A stretch of 64,000 nt of DNA from Reichenbachiella agarivorans (GCF_025502585.1 NZ_CP106679.1:2325501-2389500); one strand, 5' to 3'; positions 36,494 through 45,617 are shown, counted from the stretch's first letter. Notes: a model not told the origin generated them from the sequence alone. Translations and numbers: made by a program.

Positions 36494-37405
36494 TTAACGC
36501 ATTTTTGATCTTTTGACTAAATAAGATGAAAGTACAGTATCGAATCCATTTTGTATGCCACAGGGAATGAAATCTATCTTCAATTGTGCACACTTTAAAG
36601 TAAGCTCGTCGAGGTGTGACTTCATCTGTCCATGATATTGAGACCGGACTTCCGAAGGAGTCAGTTTGACAATTTCACCACTTTCCAAATCTTGAAACTT
36701 ATATGGACGATCATCAAACTCAAAGTCCAACTCAGTTTGACTATCATGAATATGGAATATCAGCACTTCATGTTTGTTATGTTTGAGATGTTGCAGAGCT
36801 GAGAATACTTCATCTGCATTTTCCTGATTATGGAACATATCGGACAGTACGATCACCAGTGATCGGCGTGGTATTTTGTCTGCTATTTCATGTAGTACCT
36901 GCGTCACTCCTGTAGTCTGCAGTTCGGGTTTCTCGTCAAAGAGTTTTTGAAAGTGAGTGAATAAATTATGAACATGTCCAGAGGTGGATTTGACTTCTGA
37001 TTGGAAGGTGATGCGATCAGTAAATGTGAAAAGCCCCACAGCATCCCGTTGTTTGTGTAGTAGATACGACAGTGATGCACTCGCCAGCGTGGCAAACTTG
37101 ATCTTGCCCAAGGTGGTTTCAGGATAATACATTGAGGAAGAAGTATCCAATACGATGTGGCATCTAAGGTTAGTTTCTTCCTCAAATTTTTTGGTGTAGA
37201 GTCTGTCTGTTTTAGCATAGACCTTCCAGTCGATGTTTTTGGTACTGTCACCGTAGTTGTAGAGGCTGTGCTCTGCAAATTCTACAGAGAAACCATGGTA
37301 GGGGGATTTATGCAAGCCTGTGATAAAACCCTCCACCATTTGCTTAGCGAGGAGTTCTATGTTGGCAGATTCCTTGATGGAGTTGATGTCTAAGTCTAAC
37401 TTCAA
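36494..37405 (-). CDS. DUF58 domain protein (vWA-like)
   Basis: A 303-residue cytoplasmic DUF58 protein. The typical run HKSPYHGFSVEFAEHSLYNY followed by GDSTKNIDWKVYAKTDRLYTK is complete, then a von Willebrand A-like domain with metal site DTSSSM and later SDMFHNQ. DUF58 proteins usually work with a MoxR AAA+ ATPase and membrane vWA proteins in a chaperone-like system, but no MoxR gene is adjacent; the partner may lie elsewhere. It is co-directional with the AI-2E gene. Confidence 0.92.
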   Translation of the reverse strand: MKLDLDINSIKESANIELLAKQMVEGFITGLHKSPYHGFSVEFAEHSLYNYGDSTKNIDWKVYAKTDRLYTKKFEEETNLRCHIVLDTSSSMYYPETTLGKIKFATLASASLSYLLHKQRDAVGLFTFTDRITFQSEVKSTSGHVHNLFTHFQKLFDEKPELQTTGVTQVLHEIADKIPRRSLVIVLSDMFHNQENADEVFSALQHLKHNKHEVLIFHIHDSQTELDFEFDDRPYKFQDLESGEIVKLTPSEVRSQYHGQMKSHLDELTLKCAQLKIDFIPCGIQNGFDTVLSSYLVKRSKMR

Positions 37406-37614
37406 AACTGTCGTTATTTTCGTTCGGTTAAAATTTACAAACTTGCTACTAAGGTGCGTAGAAATATTTGATTTGTTGCAAATAGGGCTGTTTTTGACAC
37501 TATTTATTGAACACTTTGCATATCACTTTAGATTATGGTTCGCTATTTGGATTTCTAAAATAATTTCCTTTATATTGAATGTTTTACAAAAGCTAACTCA
37601 ACGATAAAGCCGAC

Positions 37615-38001
37615 TTGTCGGGAACCAAAACAAACTGGAAAGTGGAAGAGAATAAAGACAACGAAAGAACTGAGATATTCTCAGAGAGAGTACGAGCGGG
37701 GAAAAGAACCTACTTTTTTGATGTCAAGGCAACTAGGTCTAATGATTATTACTTGACGATTACAGAGAGCAAGAGACGGTACAAAGACGATGGATTCTTC
37801 TACGAAAAGCATAAAATTTTCTTGTACAAGGAGGATTTTAACAAGTTCGTAAAGGCATTGAATGAAACTGTGGGGTATGTCAAGGACGAATTGATGCCAG
37901 ATGTGGATTTTGATTCATTTGACAGAGAGGATGAGGAAGATGATGAAAAAGAAGATACAATTATCGTTTCAAGCGCAGATTCAGACCTTAAATGGGATTA
38001 A
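37615..38001 (+). CDS. PUR-alpha-like nucleic-acid-binding protein (DUF3276)
   Basis: A 128-residue DUF3276/PurA-type protein that binds single-stranded nucleic acid. The core EIFSERVRAGKRTYFFDVKATR and NDYYLTITESKRR matches bacterial PUR-alpha proteins; the C-terminal 35 residues are strongly acidic. The only usable start is TTG 37615; a TAA lies eight codons before it in frame and no ATG precedes the PUR domain. Its cellular role is unknown. A terminator follows before the AI-2E copy 2 gene. Confidence 0.88.
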   Translation: MSGTKTNWKVEENKDNERTEIFSERVRAGKRTYFFDVKATRSNDYYLTITESKRRYKDDGFFYEKHKIFLYKEDFNKFVKALNETVGYVKDELMPDVDFDSFDREDEEDDEKEDTIIVSSADSDLKWD

Positions 38002-38020
38002 ATTCACCTAAAGAAATTGT

Positions 38021-38053
38021 AAAGCTCTTGGATACCACCAAGAGCTTTTTTTA
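38021..38053 (+). terminator. Terminator of the PUR-domain gene
   Basis: An 11-bp perfect stem (AAAGCTCTTGG and complement), 6-nt loop and a T-rich tail, ending just before the AI-2E gene start. Confidence 0.88.
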
Positions 38054-38062
38054 TTTTTGATT

Positions 38063-39157
38063 ATGATCAATCGTACCTTGCTGACCATCCTGCTCATTAC
38101 AGTTACATTTGTATTTGGAGCTTGGATTTTTTCGGATATATTCATGTATGTCTGCGTTTCAATAGTCCTAGCGACCATCCTGAGACCTTTGACCAATTTT
38201 ATCAGCCGTACTTATATTTTTCGGGTGAAGATTCCCAGAGTAGTAGCAATTTTGGTTTCATTCTGCACGATTTTGGGTGTAGTAGCATTGTTTATGCTCT
38301 TATTTATTCCCTTGATTATCGAGCAGATCAATGTCATCTCCAGCATCAGTTTTACTGAGGTATATACACATCTGTCTACCCCCATTGTAGCTACCGAAAA
38401 CTTCCTAATCGAATACAATCTCATCAGTATTGAGGATCATAGTTTGACAGAGACTATAGAATCTTCTACGCTTGAGGTACTGAAGAATATCAAATTCAAG
38501 AACATCTTGAATAACCTTGTCACACTTACAGGAGGAGTTTTTGTGACATTGATGGCTTTGGCATTTATTACCTTTTTTCTCTTGTTAGAAAATGGCATCA
38601 TCAGTCGTCTCATGATCTCGGTAATTCCCAACCAATATTTTGAGTTGTTTATTTCTGCGATTTACAAAATAGAGCATTTGTTGTCCAACTACCTGATAGG
38701 TTTGTTGTTGCAAATGTTGGCGATATTCTCGATTGCAGGGATTGGTCTTTCCATTTTTGGGGTCAACTATGCATTGACTATTGCTGTATTTGCTGCATTG
38801 GCCAATCTGATTCCATATTTAGGGCCAATACTAGGAGCGTCTTTTGGGATTTTGGTAGGAATCTCTACGGGAGGACATTTTACCTTGGATCACGAAAATT
38901 TGATACTCATCATCAAGATCCTCTCGGTATTTGCAGTAGTGCAGGTCACTGACAATGTGATCCTGCAGCCCATGATATTTTCTAAAAGCGTCAAAGCACA
39001 TCCTTTAGAGATATTTGTTGTTATCTTTGCGGCCGCTAGTTTAGCAGGGATTCCGGGTATGATTGCAGCCATTCCAGTTTACACGATTCTTCGTGTTTCG
39101 GTGATGGAGATCAGGGATGGATTCAACAGTTATCAAGTTTTTCAAGTATCAAAATAA
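38063..39157 (+). CDS. AI-2E family permease (PerM-like), copy 2
   Basis: A 364-residue membrane protein of the same family as 35393-36484. Signature region VNYALTIAVFAALANLIPYLGPILGA and DNVILQPMIFSKSVKAHPLEIF are present. The open frame begins at a TTG at 38057, but the ATG at 38063 is preferred. The two copies differ greatly in sequence, so they are old paralogues with different substrates rather than a recent duplication. ychF follows 8 bases later on the same strand and may be co-transcribed. Confidence 0.9.
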   Translation: MINRTLLTILLITVTFVFGAWIFSDIFMYVCVSIVLATILRPLTNFISRTYIFRVKIPRVVAILVSFCTILGVVALFMLLFIPLIIEQINVISSISFTEVYTHLSTPIVATENFLIEYNLISIEDHSLTETIESSTLEVLKNIKFKNILNNLVTLTGGVFVTLMALAFITFFLLLENGIISRLMISVIPNQYFELFISAIYKIEHLLSNYLIGLLLQMLAIFSIAGIGLSIFGVNYALTIAVFAALANLIPYLGPILGASFGILVGISTGGHFTLDHENLILIIKILSVFAVVQVTDNVILQPMIFSKSVKAHPLEIFVVIFAAASLAGIPGMIAAIPVYTILRVSVMEIRDGFNSYQVFQVSK

Positions 39158-39165
39158 TAAAATAA

Positions 39166-40263
39166 ATGGGGTTGAAATGTGGGATCGTAGGGCTACCAAA
39201 TGTTGGCAAGTCTACTCTTTTCAATGCGCTATCGAATGCTAAAGCCGAGGCAGCTAACTTTCCTTTTTGTACTATCGAGCCAAACGTAGGGGTCATCACA
39301 GTGCCAGATGAGCGACTCAAAATCCTTTCTGATTTGGTCAATCCACAGAAGGTACTCCCTACCGTGATAGAATTCGTAGATATTGCTGGATTGGTCAAAG
39401 GCGCCAGCAAAGGAGAAGGACTTGGAAATAAATTCCTTGCCAATATCCGCGAAGTAGATGCCATTGTCCATGTAATCAGATGCTTCAATGATGACAACAT
39501 CGTCCACGTAGATGGAGTGGTCAACCCTGTGTCTGACAAAGAAGTAATTGATACGGAATTGCAGATCAAAGACTTGGAATCTGTCGACAAGAAAATTGAT
39601 AAAAACATAAAGTTGGCAAAATCAGGCGATGCGAAAGTGAAAAACCTGATAGCAGTTTTGCAGGAATACAAAGCACTGTTGGAGTCTGGCAAAAATGCCC
39701 GTGAGTTGGAATTGACTGAGGAACGAAAAGCTGCCATCAGTGATATGCAACTACTCACTGTCAAGCCAGTGATCTATGCCGCCAATGTGGAAGAAAGCGC
39801 GATTTTGACAGGCAACTCCCATGTGGAGGCACTCAAGGCTGCTGTTGCAGATGAGAATGCACAAGTAGTGATGGTCAGTGCGGCCATCGAATCTCAGATC
39901 GCCGAACTAGAAGACTTGGAAGAAAAGGAGATGTTCCTAGGAGAATATGGGTTGAAAGAATCAGGGCTGGATAAGCTGATTAGAGCGGCTTATGAACTGC
40001 TAGATTTGATCACATATTTCACTGCAGGGGTAACAGAGGTACGTGCCTGGACTATCAAAAAAGGATGGAAGGCACCACAAGCAGCAGGCGTGATTCATAC
40101 TGATTTTGAGAAAGGTTTTATCAAGGCAGAAGTGATTAAAATCCCGGATTATCAAAAATATGGGTCTGAAAATGGCTGCAAGGACGCAGGTAAGCTGTCT
40201 ATCGAAGGCAAAGAATATGTCGTACAAGATGGCGATGTAATGCACTTTAGATTCAACGTCTAA
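39166..40263 (+). CDS. ychF: Ribosome-associated GTPase/ATPase YchF
   Basis: A 365-residue Obg-family P-loop protein, universally conserved, that binds ribosomes and prefers ATP over GTP in studied members. G1 GLPNVGKS is at residues 9-16, G3 DIAGLVKGASKGEG near 68, a coiled-coil insertion about 130-200, and a C-terminal TGS domain (TAGVTEVRAWTI, FIKAEVI, HFRFNV). The NVEE segment stands where NKxD is altered in YchF. Full length. Terminator follows. Confidence 0.96.
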   Translation: MGLKCGIVGLPNVGKSTLFNALSNAKAEAANFPFCTIEPNVGVITVPDERLKILSDLVNPQKVLPTVIEFVDIAGLVKGASKGEGLGNKFLANIREVDAIVHVIRCFNDDNIVHVDGVVNPVSDKEVIDTELQIKDLESVDKKIDKNIKLAKSGDAKVKNLIAVLQEYKALLESGKNARELELTEERKAAISDMQLLTVKPVIYAANVEESAILTGNSHVEALKAAVADENAQVVMVSAAIESQIAELEDLEEKEMFLGEYGLKESGLDKLIRAAYELLDLITYFTAGVTEVRAWTIKKGWKAPQAAGVIHTDFEKGFIKAEVIKIPDYQKYGSENGCKDAGKLSIEGKEYVVQDGDVMHFRFNV

Positions 40264-40287
40264 GGACAAACTGAAACGAAATTGAAA

Positions 40288-40316
40288 AGGCGCAGGAGAA
40301 TCTCTTGCGCTTTTTT
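40288..40316. terminator. Terminator between ychF and lipoprotein gene
   Basis: Stem of GCGCAGGAGA with its complement (one G-U pair), T6 on the plus strand and T4 on the minus strand, between convergent stops at 40263 and 40320. Confidence 0.85.
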
Positions 40317-40319
40317 GTT

Positions 40320-40853
40320 TTACTGTCCTAGAATCTTAGCATCCACAAAAAATACCGAATAGATTTCTATTTGATGATCTGATGCTATGGTTTCGTCAGT
40401 ACTGGATTTCATTCTTAATTGGAAGCTATCTTGAAGCAAATACTCTTTGAGATCAACACCAGTTACGTCTAAACTTATTGATGAACCAGCGTCTTCTGGC
40501 ACTTCTTCTAGATAGGCAATTTCGATTTCGTCCAACCCATCTGCTGAAATATACAAGGTGGCAGATTCCAGAAAGCTGAATGTACCATCAGCGGGTGAAG
40601 TGACAGTCAAATCCATTTGATCCAACCTTATCTCCTCAATCAATTCTTTTTTGGTGTTATTGCCTGCAAAAGTTGATTCAGAATTAGATTCAATACTGGG
40701 TGTATTGAGACTGATGGGAATTCCTATGATAGTGGAAGACTGTATGGTTACTGATTCCGTGTACTTCATGTTAAACTGAGTCAGTTTGTCCAGTTTATCA
40801 CAAGCAATGAGTAGGATTGAGAAAATGGTAAGAGATAAAATGCTGTTTTTCAT
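40320..40853 (-). CDS. Lipoprotein of unknown function
   Basis: A 177-residue lipoprotein: signal peptide with lipobox LLIAC (Cys 18), followed by a beta-rich mature domain. The residues DSFQLRMKSSTDETIASDHQIEIYSVFFVDAKIL at the end (quoted here in part: QLRMKSSTDETI) resemble a pattern seen in other uncharacterised Bacteroidota lipoproteins, but no named family is recognised. It sits at the edge of the accessory segment and is convergent with ychF. Confidence 0.75.
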   Translation of the reverse strand: MKNSILSLTIFSILLIACDKLDKLTQFNMKYTESVTIQSSTIIGIPISLNTPSIESNSESTFAGNNTKKELIEEIRLDQMDLTVTSPADGTFSFLESATLYISADGLDEIEIAYLEEVPEDAGSSISLDVTGVDLKEYLLQDSFQLRMKSSTDETIASDHQIEIYSVFFVDAKILGQ

Positions 40854-40946
40854 TCTAATGTTTGCTAAGATAACGGGAGGTAATGACAGCTTATTGCTTT
40901 ACTGGAGACCTTTTTTAAAGTGCAATTTTTCTGTCAAGGGATGAAT

Positions 40947-40979
40947 AATCAATCAAATCACAAATTGATCGTGTACGAA
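40947..40979 (+). repeat. 33-bp direct repeat, left copy
   Basis: Matches 42414-42446 at 31 of 33 positions, same orientation. Begins AATCAATCAAAT and ends TTGATCGTGTACGAA. Internally it has ATCAAT/ATTGAT and TCGT/ACGA inverted pairs. The two copies bracket a membrane-protein gene and a toxin-antitoxin pair. Confidence 0.9.
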
Positions 40980-41042
40980 TACCCCACTTTGGAAAGTAGC
41001 ACCAATTATTGTAGGGTTTTAATCTAACTCAACATCATTAGA

Positions 41043-41699
41043 TCACAATGGGTATGCTTTCAGTTCAGTTTCTCGTTTTTTGATTGCTGCAACGGTTTTT
41101 TCAGCGAAGTAAAGTATTCCTAGCAGAGACAAAAAGAATATCATTGATCTTCCGAACTGTTCGATTAGCATAGATATTATCCATGTAAACAACCTCTCTT
41201 TGCCACCACCTGAAGAGGAGTCGTCAAACTCGAACCCTGTGTACACCAAGATAGCTATAACAGAGAACAAGATTACCCCAATCAACTTTTCTGCTACCTT
41301 GTTATGATTTATTTTTTCTTTAGTAACGAACTTGTAATTAGCCTTAGATGTGATTGACTGGATGAAATCTAACAAGGAGTCCTTAGCTATCTTAGTATGA
41401 ATGGAATAATCTTTGTTGTCCTGTTTGGAGTAGCCTTTTACTTCCATGTCCAGACCAAACAGGCGTATGGACAGGATATCCTTATGATATAGCCTTATAA
41501 TAGAAATGTACTTTTCGGGATCCTTGTATGCCTCAACGAAATCAATGTTTTTTTTCAATTTACGTTTACTGATATAGAAGTACTGATCATCCAAATACAT
41601 GGTTTCCACGCGGATGTCTCCACCTTTTGTTTTTTCACATTTGATCACTTGATCCATACCTATATTGGAGTTGTAGATACTTTTATCCAAAAATAACAT
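41043..41699 (-). CDS. Two-TM membrane protein of unknown function
   Basis: A 218-residue protein. Residues 1-130 form a soluble, probably beta-rich domain (DDQYFYISKRKLKKNIDF). Residues 137-155 and 180-200 are hydrophobic, with a Gly/Ser-rich loop between them; the tail is basic. No family recognised. It lies, on the minus strand, inside the segment between the 33-bp direct repeats, next to a toxin-antitoxin pair on the other strand. Its base composition is AT-rich compared with the core genes. Confidence 0.65.
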   Translation of the reverse strand: MLFLDKSIYNSNIGMDQVIKCEKTKGGDIRVETMYLDDQYFYISKRKLKKNIDFVEAYKDPEKYISIIRLYHKDILSIRLFGLDMEVKGYSKQDNKDYSIHTKIAKDSLLDFIQSITSKANYKFVTKEKINHNKVAEKLIGVILFSVIAILVYTGFEFDDSSSGGGKERLFTWIISMLIEQFGRSMIFFLSLLGILYFAEKTVAAIKKRETELKAYPL

Positions 41700-41820
41700 C
41701 TTCTCTACACTTCTATTAATTTAGTGAGCAGGGAATCCAGTCATATCACTTTTCTGGTTTTTAACCGAAAGCGAAATGAAATCATTACCTTTACACAAGG
41801 TCTTATTAGAACAAGATACT

Positions 41821-42036
41821 ATGAATGTAGAAACACTGAAACTAGGTCTTATTGAGCGATTGATGCGGATGCATAATACGTCTACCTTGCAACGAATGGA
41901 TCAATTGCTCACTCAGGTAGAAATGGAAACCAGAGCAGAAGAGTCTCGTCAAGCTATCAGCGAAGGAGATGTAATGTCCATAGAGGAGTTTAGACAAGAG
42001 AATCTAAAATGGGCGAAGGACAATTATACAAAATAG
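41821..42036 (+). CDS. Antitoxin of a ParE-type module
   Basis: A 71-residue acidic, helical protein (MNVETLKLGLIERLMRMHN, with MSIEEFRQENLKWAKDNYTK at its end). Bacteroidota antitoxins of this kind pair with ParE/RelE toxins: the N-terminal helices dimerise or bind DNA and the C-terminal helix wraps the toxin. The ATG at 41821 fits the usual family start; an upstream ATG at 41776 would add 15 residues. The end overlaps the toxin gene by 28 bases, a strong sign of a toxin-antitoxin operon. Confidence 0.75.
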   Translation: MNVETLKLGLIERLMRMHNTSTLQRMDQLLTQVEMETRAEESRQAISEGDVMSIEEFRQENLKWAKDNYTK

Positions 42037-42356
42037 TAATTGCCAAACCAGCCATCATCCGCTACCAAGAGACTGTTCTACTTTATCTCTACGATAACTT
42101 TACTTTTGATCGAGCTGCCGAGATAGATAAAAATATTATAGATAGGGCAGGTACATTATCCCACAAACCAGCTCGTGGCAGACGTGAAAAATATCTTTCA
42201 GAGGCCAAGGAAGATTTCAGATTCATCCTATACAAGGAAGCCAAGCATTTTGAAGTCAAGATCATATATTACATCAATGAAGAAGAATCCATAGTTTATA
42301 TCACTGACTTCTTCCCTACCAAAATGCACCCCCAAAGAATAAGCGATCATCATTAA
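42009..42356 (+). CDS. ParE/RelE-family toxin
   Basis: A 115-residue basic protein with a ParE/RelE-like fold: N-terminal KIVIAKPAIIRYQETVLLYLYDNF, the GRREKYLSEAKEDFRFILYKEAKHFEVKIIYYI core of strands (quoted in parts EDFRFILYKE and FEVKIIYYI), and a C-terminal VYITDFFPTK strand. Members of the family inhibit DNA gyrase (ParE) or cleave mRNA on the ribosome (RelE); which applies here is not visible. It overlaps the antitoxin gene by 28 bases. Confidence 0.8.
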   Translation: MGEGQLYKIVIAKPAIIRYQETVLLYLYDNFTFDRAAEIDKNIIDRAGTLSHKPARGRREKYLSEAKEDFRFILYKEAKHFEVKIIYYINEEESIVYITDFFPTKMHPQRISDHH

Positions 42357-42413
42357 AGGTAAATTGCAACTAGCTTGTTCAGAATGTTAAAATCCAAACC
42401 CAAGCGCATTAAA

Positions 42414-42446
42414 ATCAATCAAATTATAAATTGATCGTGTACGAAC
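42414..42446 (+). repeat. 33-bp direct repeat, right copy
   Basis: Right partner of 40947-40979; differs by two C-to-T changes. It lies 57 bases after the toxin stop. Confidence 0.9.
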
Positions 42447-42588
42447 ACTCTCTTAAATTGAAGCATATTTGTTACAATTGCACTTTACAATATTGCCGAA
42501 CTATTTGGAATCGTTCTAATTTCAATATTTGAATTTGTTCTACGTAGTTATTTGTAGGTATTTGGAATCAAATGCCTTGATATTTTTT

Positions 42589-42596
42589 TAGTTTTG
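42589..42596 (+). promoter_or_regulatory. -7 box (TAGTTTTG) upstream of acnB
   Basis: TAGTTTTG matches TAnnTTTG. Transcription from here would begin near 42603, run through the acnA relic and give acnB a leader of about 210 bases. Confidence 0.5.
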
Positions 42597-42664
42597 CGTC
42601 CCTTAATTAGACAACTGACAACCCATTTTTGAAGGTAAATTAATAAACGTAAATCACATACGTT

Positions 42665-42730
42665 TTGGCATTTGATCTCGATATGCTGAATACACACTGT
42701 TCTCATCTGGAGAATGGAGCCATATCAAGA
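42665..42730 (+). pseudogene. Decayed 5' end of a second acnA copy
   Basis: Twenty bases from 42666 (TGGCATTTGATCTCGATATG) are identical to the start of acnA at 49068. The ATG has become TTG; the reading MAFDLDM is kept and then diverges to about 60% DNA identity over the next 33 bases. The 24 bases before it also resemble the acnA upstream region. Downstream the reading frame no longer encodes aconitase. It is followed by acnB. Confidence 0.75.
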
Positions 42731-42815
42731 AGTAACAGCCAAGGGGTATTGTTTAATTTTTTGCAGGTAAATAGAAAAAGCATTCCTGCTTTTAACATTG
42801 ATAAGACATCAATAT

Positions 42816-45593
42816 ATGAACACTTACAACGATTACATCAAGGAGATCGAAGAACGAAAAGTTCAAGGACTTCATCCGAAACCAATTGAAGGAGCAGAAT
42901 TGCTCAGTGAAATTATTGCGCAAATCAAAGATTCAGGGAATCCATACAGAGAGGACTCTCTTCAATTCTTTATTTACAACACTATTCCTGGTACCACAAG
43001 TGCTGCTAGTGTAAAGGCAGAATTCCTGAAGGAGATTATTCTAGGTGAATCGGAGGTGGCTGAAATCACCCCAGCTTTTGCATTTGAGCAATTGTCTCAC
43101 ATGAAAGGTGGGCCGTCGATTGAGGTGTTGCTCGATCTGGCACTCGGCAGTGATGCAGCTATTGCCAAACAAGCTGCTGAGGTACTCAAGACGCAGGTGT
43201 TCCTATACGATGCGGACATGGGACGTTTGGAGGACGCTTTCAAAGCAGGAAATGCAATCGCCAAAGAACTGTTGGAGAGCTATGCGAAAGCTGAGTTCTT
43301 TACCCAACTACCAGAAGTAGAAGAGAAAATAGACATCGTCACTTTCATCGCAGGTGAGGGAGATATTTCTACGGATTTGCTATCTCCAGGTGCAGATGCA
43401 CACTCTCGATCTGATCGTGAGTTGCACGGTCAGTGCATCTTCGAACACAACAAAGAAAAGCAAAAAGAGCTTGCTGCGCTAAAAGCACAGCACCCTGACA
43501 AACGTGTCATGCTCATCGCTGAAAAAGGCACCATGGGCGTGGGTTCTTCCAGAATGTCAGGCGTCAACAACGTCGCTTTATGGACAGGTGTTCAGGCGAG
43601 TCCTTATGTTCCCTTTATCAATATTGCTCCGGTCATTGCAGGTACTAACGGCGTTTCTCCGATTTTCTTGACGACTGTGGGCGTAACTGGCGGTATCGGG
43701 ATTGATTTGAAAAACTGGGTCAAAAAGACAGATGCAGCAGGCAATGTCGTAGTAGATGCCAACGGGGAGCCAGTATTGGAGCAGGCGTATTCTGTACAAA
43801 CAGGTACGGTCTTTACAATCAATACGAAAGACAAAAAATTATACAAAGACGGCAAAGAAGTGATTGATATTTCAGCTTCGTTGACCCCTCAAAAAGTGGA
43901 GTTTATCAAAGCGGGTGGCTCTTACGCCATCGTATTTGGTAAGAAACTACAAACTGTTGCTGCTAAAACTTTAGGCATTGAAGCGCCTACGGTTTTTGCT
44001 CCGTCCAAAGAAATCTCTGTGGAAGGACAAGGTTTGACAGCAGTAGAGAAGATATTCAACAAAAACGCGGTTGGAACTACACCAGGTAAGATTTTGCATG
44101 CGGGTTCTGATGTACGTGTAGAGGTCAACATCGTAGGTTCTCAGGATACCACAGGTTTGATGACTTCTCAGGAATTAGAAGCGATGGCAGCTACCACCAT
44201 TTCACCGATTGTGGATGGCGCTTACCAATCAGGTTGTCATACGGCCTCAGTTTGGGACAATAAGTCTAAGGCCAACATCCCGAGATTGATGAAATTTATG
44301 AACGATTTCGGTTTGATCACAGCGCGTGACCCGAAAGACGTGTACCCAGCCATGACAGACGTGATTCACAAAGTGTTGAATGACATCACAGTCAGTGATT
44401 GGGACATTATCATTGGTGGTGACTCACACACACGTATGTCAAAGGGCGTTGCCTTTGGTGCAGATTCAGGGACAGTTGCTTTGGCCTTGGCTACGGGGGA
44501 GGCGACTATGCCCATCCCACAGTCAGTGAAAGTGACCTTCAAAGGGGAGATGAAGAGCTACATGGACTTCCGCGATGTGGTACATGCGACTCAACAGCAA
44601 ATGTTGAAGCAATTCGGTGGAGAGAACGTATTCCAAGGCAGAGTGATCGAGGTGCATCTCGGGACCTTGACTGCTGATCAGGCATTTACCTTCACGGATT
44701 GGACGGCAGAGATGAAAGCCAAAGCTTCTATCTGTATTTCGGAGGATGAGACTTTGATCGAGTCATTGGAGATTGCCAAGTCTAGAATCCAAATCATGAT
44801 CGACAAAGGAATGGACAACAAGGGGGCTGTTCTTCAAGGATTGATCGACAAAGCAAACAAGAGAATCAAGGAGATCAGATCGGGTGAGAAACCAGCATTG
44901 ACGCCTGATGCCAATGCAAAATATTTTGCAGATGTAGTGGTTGATTTGAATGAAATCATCGAGCCAATGATCGCCGATCCAGATGTCAACAACGCGGATG
45001 TGTCTAAGCGCTATACCCACGATACCATCCGACCACTGTCATACTACGGTGGAGACAAAAAGGTAGATCTAGGATTCATCGGATCTTGTATGGTTCACAA
45101 AGGGGACATGAAGATTTTGGCGCAAATGTTGAAAAACATTGAGTCGCAGCAAGGAAAAGTTGAGTTCAAAGCGCCTTTGGTGGTAGCGCCTCCTACTTAC
45201 AACATCGTAGACGAATTGAAAGCGGAAGGCGACTGGGAAGTATTGCAAAAATACTCAGGTTTCGAGTTTGACGACAATGCACCGAAAGGCGCAGCGCGTA
45301 CCAAATACGAAAAAATGCTGTACCTAGAGCGTCCGGGCTGTAACCTCTGCATGGGCAACCAAGAAAAGGCAGAGCCAGGTGATACCGTGATGGCGACTTC
45401 TACGCGACTATTCCAAGGACGAGTGGTGAAGGATTCTACGGAGAAAAAAGGAGAATCATTGCTGTCTTCTACACCCGTGGTAGTGCTATCAACCGTGCTG
45501 GGCCGTACGCCTAATTTGGCAGAATACGAAGCAGCAGTACAAGGCATCAACTTGACCAAGTTCAAGCCTTCGCACAAGCTATTGGCCAACTAA
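42816..45593 (+). CDS. acnB: Aconitate hydratase B
   Basis: Iron-sulfur enzyme of the TCA cycle interconverting citrate and isocitrate; AcnB enzymes also act in the 2-methylcitrate pathway. A 925-residue protein with the N-terminal HEAT-like domain (PIEGAELLSEIIAQIKDSGN), swivel domain (EKGTMGVGSSRMSGVNNVAL) and catalytic core. The [4Fe-4S] cysteines are in GSCMVHKGD (near 757) and RPGCNLCMGNQ (near 842 and 845). The open frame begins with TTG 42798, but ATG 42816 (MNTYNDYIKEI) is the natural start. Terminator follows. The window also has acnA 3.5 kb downstream. Confidence 0.96.
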   Translation: MNTYNDYIKEIEERKVQGLHPKPIEGAELLSEIIAQIKDSGNPYREDSLQFFIYNTIPGTTSAASVKAEFLKEIILGESEVAEITPAFAFEQLSHMKGGPSIEVLLDLALGSDAAIAKQAAEVLKTQVFLYDADMGRLEDAFKAGNAIAKELLESYAKAEFFTQLPEVEEKIDIVTFIAGEGDISTDLLSPGADAHSRSDRELHGQCIFEHNKEKQKELAALKAQHPDKRVMLIAEKGTMGVGSSRMSGVNNVALWTGVQASPYVPFINIAPVIAGTNGVSPIFLTTVGVTGGIGIDLKNWVKKTDAAGNVVVDANGEPVLEQAYSVQTGTVFTINTKDKKLYKDGKEVIDISASLTPQKVEFIKAGGSYAIVFGKKLQTVAAKTLGIEAPTVFAPSKEISVEGQGLTAVEKIFNKNAVGTTPGKILHAGSDVRVEVNIVGSQDTTGLMTSQELEAMAATTISPIVDGAYQSGCHTASVWDNKSKANIPRLMKFMNDFGLITARDPKDVYPAMTDVIHKVLNDITVSDWDIIIGGDSHTRMSKGVAFGADSGTVALALATGEATMPIPQSVKVTFKGEMKSYMDFRDVVHATQQQMLKQFGGENVFQGRVIEVHLGTLTADQAFTFTDWTAEMKAKASICISEDETLIESLEIAKSRIQIMIDKGMDNKGAVLQGLIDKANKRIKEIRSGEKPALTPDANAKYFADVVVDLNEIIEPMIADPDVNNADVSKRYTHDTIRPLSYYGGDKKVDLGFIGSCMVHKGDMKILAQMLKNIESQQGKVEFKAPLVVAPPTYNIVDELKAEGDWEVLQKYSGFEFDDNAPKGAARTKYEKMLYLERPGCNLCMGNQEKAEPGDTVMATSTRLFQGRVVKDSTEKKGESLLSSTPVVVLSTVLGRTPNLAEYEAAVQGINLTKFKPSHKLLAN

Positions 45594-45617
45594 TTCGCGG
45601 ATTCACGAAACAATAAT

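Noticed and set aside
35393-39157. AI-2 quorum-sensing cluster
   Set aside because: Two AI-2E family permeases only; no luxS or lsr genes, and the family transports varied substrates.
42665-42889. A 74-codon gene upstream of acnB
   Set aside because: It is the decayed acnA start; after the first 20 codons the sequence does not resemble a protein and overlaps the acnB start.
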